A stretch of 36,523 bases of DNA. It comes from Dissophora ornata. Taxonomy: Eukaryota > Mortierellomycota > Mortierellomycetes > Mortierellales > Mortierellaceae. The stretch is from NCBI GenBank assembly GCA_025201705.1, contig MU616853.1, positions 1 through 36,523 on the forward strand. Direction: 5' to 3'. Shown piece after piece: positions 1 through 10,219 of this stretch. The number at the start of each line of letters is the position of its first letter. The first letter of the stretch is position 1. Both the position numbers and the translations under genes were made by a program. Below the pieces are notes generated by a model, which did no database searches, was not told the origin of the DNA, and saw nothing but the letters and a program-made list of their open reading frames with translations.

Positions 1-26
1 AAAAAAAAAAAAAAAAAAAAAAAAAA
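1..26. repeat. poly(A) tract at window edge
   Basis: The window opens with 26 consecutive A residues. It may be the tail of a retroposed sequence or a simple repeat. The sequence to its left is not visible, so its origin cannot be decided. Confidence 0.9.
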
Positions 27-419
27 CATGGGTGACATACTCAATGCAGAATCCCTTTATTGTCCTTGAGCAGGACGTCTGCTCCATCGAGTCTCCAATT
101 GGCCTCATATCCCCGCTGAGTGACAGCCTCTTTGACTATCCAAGTGACATTGCGTCCCCTTCCAGCGGAGCAGACCCCGTAGACGACACCCACGATAGCT
201 CGCCACCTCAAGCTGGAGACGCGTCTCCCGACCGGTCCCTGCACCTTCGCGTCAAATCGAGCTCCTACTCGCTCGCCACGACGTCTCTACTGCTGGTCAA
301 ACGGTTGACAATTAAAAACCCCGCCTAAACCAAGGACGCCCAAGGCTCCAAAGGCAAAGGCGGGAGGGGACGATCCTGACTTCGAGTGACACATCGGTAT
401 TAAGAGGACTAAGGCGAAC

Positions 420-1726
420 GTGGAGGCCAACGAGTACCGCGTCATGGCGTCTGTGTTCAAGGCAATTTCGAACGCTCCAGATGCTGTACATGTACGAGAC
501 TGGTTCAATATGCTTGATGAAAGGCCACGGGAGCGACTAGGGAAGATTTGTGAGGTATCGAAGACTGCAGCCGACCGGGCGATCGTCCTTGATACCGACA
601 TTCTGAGGATCCCAAGGGTGAGGGATGGGTGACCTAGGATTCAACTGGGTGAGGTCGGTGATACGATCACGACCATTATCGCCGACTCCAACGAACATGG
701 CATCCCAAACTCTGCCGGTTATGTCGCCAACGAGTTGAGAGAGGTGCATAGGATCAACAAATCCCGCGGGACGATCTTGCGCTACTTAAAGGGTGAACTT
801 GATTTGTACTACGGCAAGGGAATCCGGCAGAACATGATGCACGACGCGCCAGCGAATGTCGAGTATCGATACAATTACCTGAAGGAGCGCCTGAGCAACC
901 AGGAGATGGTCGATGGCAAGTACGTACCGAAGTTCCCTGAGGTGTTCCTCGACGAATCGTACTGTCATCTGGGCCACGCTGCAGAAAGACGTTTGGAACC
1001 GGGTCGAGGTCCCCTGCTGGTCACCTTCGCTGTGTTCGTGGTCTACTACGATCGCGACAACCATCGGAGAGCAAGTTTGTTCATGACAGTGTCTACATCT
1101 GGCCTGCTATCGTGAAAGCGCATCTCAACACGAGCAGGCGATCCAAGGATGGCGGCGACGACGACAACGTTTGGAATAACGTACCACAGGAGAAGAAAGA
1201 CGCCAAATTCATAGCCGTGGATCATGACTACCATGGCAACTTCAACGCGGAGCTTTTTGATCGCCTCTTCCAGCGCATCTGCCAGAATTTGGAAGCCATG
1301 AATCTAGGACCATGCAGCATTCACCTTGACGGCGCGTCGTACCATTTCCACCGCGACAAAAAGCGGCCGAACTCGACAACCAAGCTCGGCGACATCCTCG
1401 ACTGGTTCAGGGAGGAGAACCACGAGATACCAATTGGAGTGAATGGTGGAAAGCCCGCCAAGAAGGATCTCCTATAGTATACCAAGAATCTCGGCGACAA
1501 TAAGACGACGTACACAATTTACGACATCGCGGCAGCAAGCGGCCACCATCGGATTTTCAAGACCCCGCCTTACCATTGCGAGCTGTAGCCCATCGAGAAA
1601 ATTTGGGCGGTGGACAAGAACGCCGTCGCCGCCAATGTGAGGGGGAGGATGAAGGCAGCTACACTCAAGAGGATGTGGTGGACGATAATCAAAGGACATG
1701 CCGGTCTACTCTCTGATGTGACGTAA
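420..1726 (+). pseudogene. Decayed IS630/Tc1-mariner-type DDE transposase
   Basis: The protein would cut and paste a DNA transposon. One frame is open from 420 to about 1100 except for TGA at 630-632. It carries the first acidic motif FLDESYCH (Asp at 951-953). Around 1070-1112 the reading frame shifts. The rest, to the TAA at 1724-1726, carries IHLDGASYH (Asp at 1328-1330) and, after TAG codons at 1475-1477 and 1586-1588, PIEKIW (Glu at 1595-1597). That arrangement is the classic DDE triad of the IS630/Tc1-mariner superfamily, but 88 residues separate the second Asp from the Glu, against 34-41 in most Tc1/mariner enzymes. Each stop can be read as a C to T change (CGA to TGA, CAG to TAG). The reading frame at 32-328 may be its N-terminal part in another frame. 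No terminal inverted repeats were recognised. The gene is dead. Confidence 0.8.
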
Positions 1727-1942
1727 AGTAAAGCCCCTTCAGTCGCAACAGAAAAAAAACACATGAGCACATTGAAAAAAAAACTGCACATGGCTCAGGG
1801 AAACATTGATCGATGCTGCGATTGTGAGCCCATGCTGTATCAATCACAAACAGGCTTTCAAGACTCTTGTTGTCTCATTTGTCTCTTTAGTCATCTCTCT
1901 CCATCCTTCATTCCTCACCGACACATTTCTTGACTGGCCAAA

Positions 1943-4073
1943 ATGGCGACACCCTCAACTCTTCACATGCCATCGTCCTCGAATCCCAAGATCTTGATTA
2001 TCGGTGCTGGCATAGGTGGCGTCACTTTGGCGCTCCTGCTCGAGAAAGCATCTATTGACTATGAGATTTATGAACGAGCCAGGGAACTGAAGGCTCTTGG
2101 TAGTGGCATAGGGATAGCACCTAATGTCATGCCAATGCTGGAGCAACTTGGGATTAGGGAGGACCTTCGAAACATATGGCAGCTGTTCAAGCAAATGGAC
2201 GTCTACAGTGAAGCGCCCGATGGACAGAGTCTAGAAATCGAGAGCAGGACTGAATTTACGGAGCTCGAAGAACTGTAAGTGTGACACATTGTGGCCACCA
2301 TGGCATTGTTTGAGCATGGCTATGGACGCTGAACGATGTAAAAGTGGCGTTATGTAACTGAGCCTCGCTTTGTCCCTTCAACCAGTTCTGGTTATCCCTC
2401 CATCTCCATGGCCAGACCTGAATTCCATGCCATACTCCTGTCGCACGTCCCCGCTCACAAGATCCATTTCGGCAAACGCGTTCTGTCCATCTTGCAGGAT
2501 GACGACAATGGTGTTCTTATTCGAACAAGTGATGGAATGACCCACGAAGGCGATATTCTGGTTGGTGCTGATGGAGCTTACAGCGGTGTGCGCCAGTCTC
2601 TTTACAAACAAATGGCAAGTGAAAAGTTGCTGCCTAGCTCGGATGCAGAGGATTTGAAGATCTGCCACATGAGTATCCTAGGAACTACAAACCCCATAGA
2701 CCCCACCCTCATACCTTACGCAGAGGATGGGTTCAGTCGCTGCTGCGTCGTCATGGGGCACAACAAGCCGCATTCTGTAGGTCATCCCAAGTCCTGTTCC
2801 TGAGACGATAGAGTTCCAATTTACCATCTTTGAACTAAACGCATAATGTATCTCTAGTGGCGATACTTCGAAGTTCTAGGAAACCGCTTCTGCTGGCGCG
2901 TAGACGTGCAACTTCAATCCAAGTCGTTTGTGCAGAGTGATGCCTTCAGAAGCACCGACTGGGGTACAGCATCGAGCTCTTCGATTGAAGATGACTGGCG
3001 CGCGTTTAAGGTTCCGCTCGGGGTAGATGGAGGATATGTCACAATCGGTGATCTGGTGGACGCCACACCTAAGGAGAATGTCACCAAGGTCATGCTGGAG
3101 GAAAAGCTATATACGACATGGTACCACCGCCGGACTGTCTTGTTGGGTGACGGTATGTTTGTTCTACTGGTTATATGATATATGGCTTTATGCCATGCGA
3201 TTTGTGTTGTATGGTTTTGTATCCAAAGTTTTGTTGCAGGTATGGCGGAGGGAGATATCTGACTAGAGTGCTGACTGGCAATTGTAACTTTTTCTAAATT
3301 GCGTGAACAAATTAGCATGCCACAAGGTAATAGAAGGCAGATGGTAGCTGCATGCTTTGTTCCCCTAATGACAACCATATATTTCGCTAATATGACATAT
3401 GTACAAACGCACTTTCTCTCTTTTCTTCGTCGCTATTCGCCATTCGATAGATGCTCCCCAATGCTGGACGGGGTAAGGAACAGATGTTGTGTTACAGTAG
3501 ACAAAGATGTCTTAATATCTTTAATAACTCTTGGGGTCCATCACATAGGTGCCGTCAATGCCATGCTAGATGCCATTATCCTCGCCAATGCGATCTACGA
3601 GATTGCTTTAGACGCCACGCCTGAAAACATTCAGGTTGCATTTAAAGAGTACTACAGTGAGCGCTTTCCTCATGCAAAGGCTGACCTTGAAGCTAGTCAG
3701 AAAATGGCCAAAATCCATGCTGGTCAGGTAAGAGCAGGCCATCCCTTTTCTTATCAGCTTTTGTTGTTTCTCTCCTTCTCTTATTGTTACTATAGTGCAC
3801 TGCTTTCTCGCTATCATTTTATTCGCGTGTCATGACTGTGCATATTTTAAGTACATCTCGTTTCTACGTTCTTGATAGACTTGGACAGACAGTTTGAGGC
3901 GCAAGGTGGTGTTCAAGTTCATGCCCGCATCGCTCATGCGTAACTATTTTACAAGGACGCTGGCCTATAGACCCCAGGCGAGTTTCCTGCCCAAGGTCGA
4001 GTGCCGTGGCAGTGTTAAGGCCGATCCTCAAAAGAAGTCGAAGAGATATGCGCGTGAAAACTCTACTGTTTGA
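1943..4073 (+). CDS. FAD-dependent monooxygenase (group A, PHBH-like), seven exons
   Basis: Predicted NAD(P)H- and FAD-dependent hydroxylase or epoxidase; the substrate is unknown. Exons: 1943-2274, 2386-2776, 2858-3152, 3316-3326, 3451-3472, 3549-3727, 3879-4073, joined by six GT-AG introns with matching phases to give 474 residues, normal for the family. The N terminus has the Rossmann motif GAGIGG (residues 21-26). The ARPEF arginine lies near 121. The GADG motif is at 171-174. The second FAD motif, GDACHKMLPNAGRGA (338-352), is assembled across the 11-nt and 22-nt micro-exons. The C terminus after residue 410 is basic and has no clear membrane anchor. The ATG at 1943 follows a pyrimidine-rich leader and is the first Met before the FAD fold. 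Relatives include salicylate hydroxylase, FAD-dependent urate hydroxylase and zeaxanthin epoxidase. The exon structure is seen directly; the family is well established; the substrate cannot be told. Confidence 0.9.
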
Positions 4074-5201
4074 ATATAAGGGAAACGAGGACACCGAAGT
4101 GACGTAACTCTCACGCCCACCCCCCAAATCCTCGGGTGTAGTGTGTTTGCGACACATAAATGTTTTTACGGTCCTGTTGATCAAACCCAACGGTTAGACT
4201 TTCCCAAACGATGTCTTCATAGTTGTAACATTAAAAGCATCAACAATGGACTTACCGGCCATTAAAGCCATACGACCGGATTCGCGACCACCTATCGCTT
4301 CAACGCGCGGGGCGAGCCCCAGTACGCGCTACGGTATTCAAAAGAGGAGAGCTTGGTTAGTCGTCGAACTATCACTCTCACCCCATCCTCTTGTGGATCG
4401 CCCCAAAACGACAACAGCAATAAAGAAGCTCGTGGAAACAAGGAAATACAGAGAAGCCAAGCAAATGCTGGACGTGGTCCAAGAAGTGAGGAGAGAATGA
4501 AAGAGGGGAAAAGAAACGTAGAGAGAGTGTACCGGCTGTGGAGAGAGGGAAGAAAAAGGCATTTTGGGCTTACCTGAAGCGTCCAATGGTGGCGAATGGA
4601 GAGGAAGAAAAGAGAAGAGAAGAGAAGAAAGAGGCTCGCTTTTATACTCTTCCGAGTCAAAGAAGCTTCCGGCTAGAATAGTGGCGCAAAAGAAACGAGA
4701 CGGGCCGTGGTGGATGACGATCGATTATTATGAATAAACAGGAGCGACGCAGAGCTATAGCTTTGCATTTCGGTATCTTGGAGAAGAAAGCTAGGATACA
4801 CCAGTCTACAGTGTATTGGCCAATCAGCGAATTTTCGCGCCCATTGTCCAAGAGCCAGAATAAGGTGTGACGATTTTCGTGTGTTGACCTCAGGTGTGTA
4901 CACACTAAACTCTAAAATAAATGCGCATTTTATTTTGGACGCCCAAATCCTGTAGTCAGGCAAGGTCATGAGACGTTTTGAGTGATCAAGCAATGGCTTT
5001 CTCCCAGATATCACCCCTCTTACTATAGCACAGTGTAGCAGAATAAGCGCATGACAATACTATATAGGAACAGATAATGAAGTAGCCCAGTCCTCTCCGA
5101 CCCGTACCACTCCTAAAGCCCTGACCCTGGCCCCCTGTTCTTAGAACCCACCCACGACTTCTGCACACAGCCACAGACACCTCTTAATGGACAATAAAAT
5201 C
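4074..5201. other. Intergenic region between convergent genes, with an orphan minus-strand promoter
   Basis: Between the monooxygenase stop and the poly(A) signal of the minus-strand oxidase I see no convincing coding region. It holds a GC-richer block (4250-4345), a purine-rich block on the plus strand (4480-4635) and a minus-strand TATA box at 4639-4646. Short reading frames on both strands lack family motifs. A minus-strand transcript from 4.6 kb would contain GTAAG-type donors (near 4570 and 4256), so a small spliced or non-coding gene is possible but unproven. Confidence 0.5.
4639..4646 (-). promoter_or_regulatory. TATA box (TATAAAAG), minus strand
   Basis: The plus-strand CTTTTATA reads TATAAAAG on the minus strand and is followed downstream by a long pyrimidine-rich leader and a CACCATTGG-type sequence ending in CAG/GTAAGC. 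This is typical fungal core promoter and first-exon architecture, yet no recognisable protein follows. Confidence 0.4.
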
Positions 5202-5207
5202 TTTATT
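5202..5207 (-). terminator. Poly(A) signal AATAAA of the BBE-type oxidoreductase
   Basis: AATAAA on the minus strand lies about 43 nt past the TGA/TAA end of the oxidoreductase gene and is followed by A/T-rich sequence, as expected for 3' end formation. Confidence 0.55.
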
Positions 5208-5249
5208 TTCTTTTTTTTTTACAACCCAGACTTCGGGTTTTTGGGCAAT

Positions 5250-6887
5250 CTAGCAGTGACCCGCCGCGCAGGATCGTACGTCAGCGCTTTTCAGAGCATT
5301 TGAGAAAGCATACTTGGATCCAGACTTCCTGACATCGACATGGGCGCGAGGCGGAAGAGGGCCAATGCAAAACTTGTTTGGAGTGAACACATGATCTGGA
5401 TCGTACTGCAGCTTGGTTCTGCACAGTCGGTCGTACTTTTCAGGCCACTGGTCGTAATAGAACGCACGCGCCGCAACCAGGTCCAAATCGTAGGAGCCCC
5501 ACAGCACGCGACGATCTTGAACAGAAAACTTGGCTCCAGCATGGCCGACGCCGTCAATGTCATTTTTTTGGACCCATGCCAAGGACGTCTGATATGGACC
5601 GGCGGTCTTGGTATCATAAAAGGCATCCAGCGTGCACCCAAAGGACGAGTCTCGCCAGCTCAGCGATGTGATACCCTCCATCCCGTGAGTGATGAATCGA
5701 GAGTTGGTGCCTCCACAGTATTGAAACTGGGCAGAGACGAAGCATTCGTTGGGTGATCCGGCTACGAGTTCTTCAATTCGTCCAGAAACCCATTCCGTCC
5801 AATTGTTCGCCTTGAGGGTCATAGAATTAGAGTTGGACATGTAGGTACGCTTGTGGTAGGGCACCTGGAACTCCCGGGCGATGGGGAATAGCCAATGGGA
5901 GCACAGCTCGGACATGGGTGTGGGCTCATCGTCGATAAAGATGCCATCGTTTGGTGATCCTACAGGCGTCATTCTCCCTTTACCACCTCCAGCCGCTCGA
6001 ATCTTGTTAAAAAGGTCAGGGTGGTACACTTGTCCGGGCCCTTCCAGATTAGCCCACTGGGCAAAGACCACGATCCCTGTCGCAGGCTTCCCTTCAGCTG
6101 GGCGTGCGCCCATCACAGTGATGCAATAGTCGTAATCACCCGGGGTGTCGGGCTTGTCGTCCTGCGCGACCATCACATCCAACAGGGCCTTGAGACGTGC
6201 TTCAGTGTAAGGGAACTGTGCTCGGAAGCCGCGCGACAAGGCGTGGTCCTCGTCCTTTTGGACGTTCAGTGTCACGTCTGTGATCACCCCAAAGTTTCCG
6301 GGGCTTCCGCCCAGAATGGCATAGAGCAGCTCCTTGTCCGCAGCAACGCCACGTTCGACCCATCGTTTCACACCGTCCGCAGTTATGATGCGGACCTTTT
6401 GGACATAATCCGCAAGAAGGCCAAAACTGCGAATCAACTGGCCATATCCTCCAGTCTGGACATGCCCGCCCAAGTGGACATAGCTGCATTGGCCCGTGGG
6501 CACAAATCGTCTCTGTGCCCTGAGCTTGCTCTGGAACTTGCCGAGCGGGATGCTGATGCCGAGCGTCACCTGAGAGTGGTCGGCGTTCTCCCATTGGAAA
6601 TCCGTGTAGGTCTGGGATAGATCGAGCTGGATGTTATTGTCATTGGTCGAGGACGCACCGCAATACTGATGACCCCCAGTGCGGACAGACACAGCGACAT
6701 TGTTGGTTTTCGCGTAATTGATAGCAGTAATCACGTCGCCATCGTCTTGGGCGTAGATTACAGCCAGCGGCTCGATGACGCCTTCGGTTTCGTACGAGCT
6801 CCATCCGTACTGGTAGACACTTTCTTCGTAGGCTTCGTCGCCACGTTGGACGACTTTGCCTTGGAAACCTGCGAACGAGGACATCAT
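5250..6887 (-). CDS. Berberine-bridge-enzyme-like FAD-linked oxidoreductase
   Basis: Predicted flavoprotein oxidase or dehydrogenase acting on an alcohol, sugar or alkaloid-like substrate (545 residues, intronless). The PCMH/VAO-type FAD domain fills the N-terminal half: VRTGGHQYCG gives the 8-alpha-histidyl-FAD residue His73, and TGQCSYVHLGGH gives Cys134. Their spacing of 61 matches the two covalent anchors of bicovalent BBE and gluco-oligosaccharide oxidases. The C-terminal BBE motif is present as YDPDHVFTPNKF near residue 495. No signal peptide is evident, whereas many fungal homologues are secreted. I chose the ATG at 6887 because the next in-frame ATG upstream (6974) lies close to the expected transcription start below the TATA box and would encode a Thr-His repeat from a GT microsatellite. 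Downstream AATAAA is present. It could be an orphan metabolic gene; there is no biosynthetic cluster around it. Confidence 0.92.
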   Translation of the reverse strand: MMSSFAGFQGKVVQRGDEAYEESVYQYGWSSYETEGVIEPLAVIYAQDDGDVITAINYAKTNNVAVSVRTGGHQYCGASSTNDNNIQLDLSQTYTDFQWENADHSQVTLGISIPLGKFQSKLRAQRRFVPTGQCSYVHLGGHVQTGGYGQLIRSFGLLADYVQKVRIITADGVKRWVERGVAADKELLYAILGGSPGNFGVITDVTLNVQKDEDHALSRGFRAQFPYTEARLKALLDVMVAQDDKPDTPGDYDYCITVMGARPAEGKPATGIVVFAQWANLEGPGQVYHPDLFNKIRAAGGGKGRMTPVGSPNDGIFIDDEPTPMSELCSHWLFPIAREFQVPYHKRTYMSNSNSMTLKANNWTEWVSGRIEELVAGSPNECFVSAQFQYCGGTNSRFITHGMEGITSLSWRDSSFGCTLDAFYDTKTAGPYQTSLAWVQKNDIDGVGHAGAKFSVQDRRVLWGSYDLDLVAARAFYYDQWPEKYDRLCRTKLQYDPDHVFTPNKFCIGPLPPRAHVDVRKSGSKYAFSNALKSADVRSCAAGHC

Positions 6888-6930
6888 GATGGTCGGGTCA
6901 AGAGATGGGGGAAGTTGGTGAGTGTGTTTT

Positions 6931-6956
6931 ATGTGTGTGTGTGTGTGTGTGTGTGT
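6931..6956. repeat. (GT)n microsatellite in the 5' leader of the oxidoreductase gene
   Basis: About a dozen GT units lie between the TATA box and the chosen start codon. Read on the minus strand in frame with the gene they would encode alternating Thr-His. Confidence 0.9.
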
Positions 6957-7006
6957 TAAGGAACTGGAAAGCAAGCTAATTTTGGAAAAAGGACGCCAAC
7001 CCGTTG

Positions 7007-7015
7007 CTTTAAATA
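7007..7015 (-). promoter_or_regulatory. TATA-like box (TATTTAAAG) of the oxidoreductase gene
   Basis: On the minus strand TATTTAAAG lies 120 nt upstream of the ATG at 6887, so transcription would begin near 6975-6985. It supports the downstream ATG as the start. Confidence 0.5.
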
Positions 7016-7079
7016 CCCACTCTTTATTTTCTCATGCACTCATCTTGTATAATAAACATAGAGCGCAACTGGTTATCTT

Positions 7080-7636
7080 TCATTCACGCCCTTGATGGAC
7101 AGCAGTACAATGCATGACTAATCCAACATTGATGACAACCTGGATAGGGAGTGAGAAAATGCATAAGACACGACCTGCATGGTTGAAAGAAGCGACCATT
7201 TGCATATGCGGAAACTTTGCATAAATGACACGCGTTGATTCTAGGCTGTGGATAGATGCCCATGGCCCGCACCAGAGAGGAAAAAGGAGTGATCTGTGAA
7301 GCCCAATAAGGCACTGAATGTAGTCGTAGGTCTTGTCTTTGCGCAAATAATAAGCGCCCACAATCTGCGCTAGCAAATGCAAGGAGAGGTTAATGCCAAA
7401 CTTTGCATAAACTTTGATCACACGCGGTCAAGGTCTAGCAGAGAGTTATTTGCAGGAAAAAGTTGGCGCAGGGGTCACAAACCACACGCATGAACAAGAA
7501 ATGGACAAATCTATGAATAATTATCAGGGGCGCGGCAACAGATTGTGTGGGAAAGACCACTTTGCAACAAGCAGTGGACATTCATGCAAGCCAAACATCA
7601 AGGCTGAGAAGTAGTAGACTGAGAGGAGATAATAAT
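7080..7636. other. Gene-free stretch
   Basis: Only short reading frames without motifs occur on either strand. Base composition is mixed and no RNA gene or repeat stands out. Confidence 0.5.
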
Positions 7637-7696
7637 GCCTCCACTGTCGCTGCCTCCATTGTCGCGGCCTTCATTGTCGCTGCCTCCATTGTCGCT
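7637..7696 (+). repeat. 15-bp tandem repeat, four units
   Basis: Four consecutive 15-bp units of the type GCCTCCATTGTCGCT (one or two substitutions per unit) end about 60 bp before a TATA box. The position suggests a promoter-proximal repeat or a minisatellite. Confidence 0.85.
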
Positions 7697-7754
7697 GCCT
7701 ATTGCTCACCAACACTCCATTGAGCGATATCGGGCGAGCCTTTTTACTTCGCGG

Positions 7755-7762
7755 TATAAAAG
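7755..7762 (+). promoter_or_regulatory. TATA box (TATAAAAG), plus strand
   Basis: A consensus TATAAAAG preceded by a GC-rich segment and followed by an A/T-rich leader. The first ATG downstream is at 7982. It resembles the minus-strand TATA element near 4640 (both flanked by GAGGCTCG-type sequence). Confidence 0.5.
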
Positions 7763-7981
7763 AGGCTCGAGTGGATTCTTTAAGCCATAATCTTCTCATT
7801 GATCCTGCCATCATCACAATCTATTTTTTTAAGGAAAAGCAAAGTAAAATTTAGCGAGCTATAATTCAAGCCTAGATTGACGCTTTGGTCCTTTATTTTC
7901 TTCAATTGAAATTTTCTTTGAGTCTGCCACCTTCATTGCCTCTTTCCTGTTTTCCAGGGGCCATAGGCTGTCCTGCCATCC

Positions 7982-8287
7982 ATGCACATTCAAACATGCA
8001 AACATTTGGAGTGGGACAATAACTCGACTGGCGAGTCAAAAATCGGCCGCTTATGTGCACAGAACTCCTCAACAATGACGATGAGTAGAGCGCTGATAAC
8101 TTGGTGCGTTGCAAATTCGGCATTACACTGCAGATGCTATAGCACACCTGACCAGGAGAACGTGCAGTGCATGGAGGTGAATCTGAAGCGGTGTAAGATT
8201 TTTTTACTAGAACAGGAACAGGAGCAGGATTTGTCCTGGACGATTAGACTGAGGGAAAAATTCCTGGTGACCCAGGACCATCTGTAA
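7982..8287 (+). CDS. Possible short gene of unknown function (101 codons or first exon)
   Basis: This is the first open frame after the TATA box at 7755. The deduced peptide is hydrophilic with several Cys residues and an EQEQEQ stretch, and I recognise no domain. It runs into GTAAGT at 8283, a perfect 5' splice site just before the stop, so it may be a first exon whose continuation I could not find. It could equally be a chance frame. Confidence 0.2.
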   Translation: MHIQTCKHLEWDNNSTGESKIGRLCAQNSSTMTMSRALITWCVANSALHCRCYSTPDQENVQCMEVNLKRCKIFLLEQEQEQDLSWTIRLREKFLVTQDHL

Positions 8288-10219
8288 GTTTATAAAACCG
8301 AAGAAGAACTATGCTTAATAGTGCCATGGAGCTTTCCTGATCAGTCTGGTTCTCACGAATAAAGGATAAAAGCGTATAGCGATTTTCTGGCGAGGTCTGC
8401 ACAGGGTACAGGCTGGACTTCTCTGGAAAAGGTGGTCGAGGTGGTCGAGGTCGTATGGTCTTGGTGATTGTGGGAAGTACATGTTACGGAGTTTTCATCC
8501 ATCTGGAGAGGTTCCTGCTAGGATATAGGTTTGGGCCTGGAGTGTCGTTTTAAGGTGAGGCGCTAATGGCGAGGTCTAGGGGTAAAGATAGAGGTTTATT
8601 CAATGCTAGTTTCTACTTTCTAGTGAGGGTGGGAGATGTGTTTACATGTAAGCACATGATAGGATATTACAGAATGTGGGCAAAACTAATGTCGCACTTC
8701 AAATGGCAGGGTTTAATCCTCTGTTATATCCATCATTCATGAGACACACTAGTCACAGCCGACCCCAGCCTCGCAGAGTCAACTAGAGCAGCCGCAACAT
8801 AGCAAACACTAGCCATTGCTTTCAGCGACATTGGTTGCACTGACATCCGTACTTAATATATGTCAGTTCAGCTCACCAAAGTCTGTGAATAAAATGGACT
8901 TCAAAATGAAGTACATGATCCTGTTTCTGAATGCTATTAACGTGAGCAATAAAAGATGATATTTGTAACTATCTAATACCATGGGCATTCAAGACTTCTA
9001 CGCTGTGCTCAAGAAGCAAGGCATATCCCCTCTGCTAACTGGGATGTAGAGTGTAGATCGACCTATTGGTGTCGTTCCGATCAAAAGTCTCTTCACCTCT
9101 CATGGATGCCTATAGCCCAACCACGGCGACGTGATGGCCGTGGCCATATCCTCCTTGTTACTATTTGATCCAACTCAATGTTGCATACATTTCGATAGTG
9201 CCCATAATTTTGAGAAGTAAGAGGAGCATGTCGGAGCTCGACAAGCAGCAAACCAAACTCGATCGAGCATTAAGGAAAATGTAAGAATGGTCGGACCAGG
9301 GCAAATAGACTGCTCGAAGCACAGCAGCCAAGATCCAAAAGACACTCATCCAAATCTTCGTGCTCACGCCCGGCGACAAGCAATACCTTGGCATGTCATA
9401 TCGTCGTGAGCGGCGAGGCTGACCTTCTGATCCACAAGGACATCCTGCGCTGCAACGAATTCGTTGTCTGCACAAAGATTCAAGCCGCCCAAAAGCTGTA
9501 CCTTCCTTGGCCAACAGTCTGGCCCTCCTCGGTATCGTTCAAAAAAATGATTGTAACCCCAATATGTTTGGCCTAGGCATGGCAGCCAACCTCAAAATCA
9601 TTTGTCTGCCCAAAAATACGCGACATGAATTGGATGTTATGGCGCGTTACCTGACTCACGCACAAAAGCTTACCCAAAAATAACTCCTCATGTCTGATTT
9701 GATGTTCCCAAAAGGACATTTGTAGACCGCGTTGACATACCGCTCCTTGTTGGTTAATTAATGTCCGCCTCCAGCCCTCAAAAACCTCCACTCTCGTTAC
9801 ATATCCAACATGAAACGAATTTTCGGCTGCTGAAGAGCCTTCGCACCCAGCGCCGACGCCATCAACATTGGTGAGTTGAGAATCGTGTAGCTCTTATTCG
9901 TAACTTGTTGAAGTGCTAAAACTCCTGTTTACTCTTTCTACGCTACGCTTTAATGCCTCATTTCACGAGTCGCTGGGCTTTAAGTCAAATCAATTCCATC
10001 CTGTCTTTGAAATAAAGGACTCACTACTGAAGGACGTACCATCAACTTCGACACCATCCACAGCCCCGTATGGATCCGAAAAAAAAGCAGATAAAGAGAA
10101 CGGGCAAGGAGAAAGAGAAACGGAAATTGGCCCTGACAAAGAAGACTAAGAGCTGGGGCGATGGTAGACGACCTGAAAGTGCGACGAAACAAGGCCAGGA
10201 TCTGTGACGCCAGTGCCAG
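8288..10219. other. Gene-poor region with possible decayed coding debris
   Basis: No intact gene was recognised. A short perfect repeat of GTGGTCGAG occurs near 8435. Plus-strand frames around 9388-9576 and minus-strand frames around 9161-9514 are open for 60-117 codons, but show no family motif. The stretch may hold remains of the mobile DNA that continues to its right. Confidence 0.4.

Noticed and set aside
4260..4370. Resemblance of GC-rich block 4260-4370 to 5S rRNA boxes
   Set aside because: Only short matches (GCCATAC, GGTTAGT) with the wrong spacing; not a 5S gene.
4246..4500. 84-codon plus-strand frame
   Set aside because: No motif, and it ends in purine-rich low-complexity sequence. 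Random frame more likely.
5340..6620. Plus-strand frames of 80-199 codons across the oxidoreductase gene
   Set aside because: They are antisense shadows of the strongly supported minus-strand BBE-type gene and have no motifs.
7525..7710. GKTTL P-loop-like peptide in one plus-strand frame, running into the 15-bp repeat
   Set aside because: No Walker B, no upstream start (a stop lies close before it) and too short for a P-loop domain.
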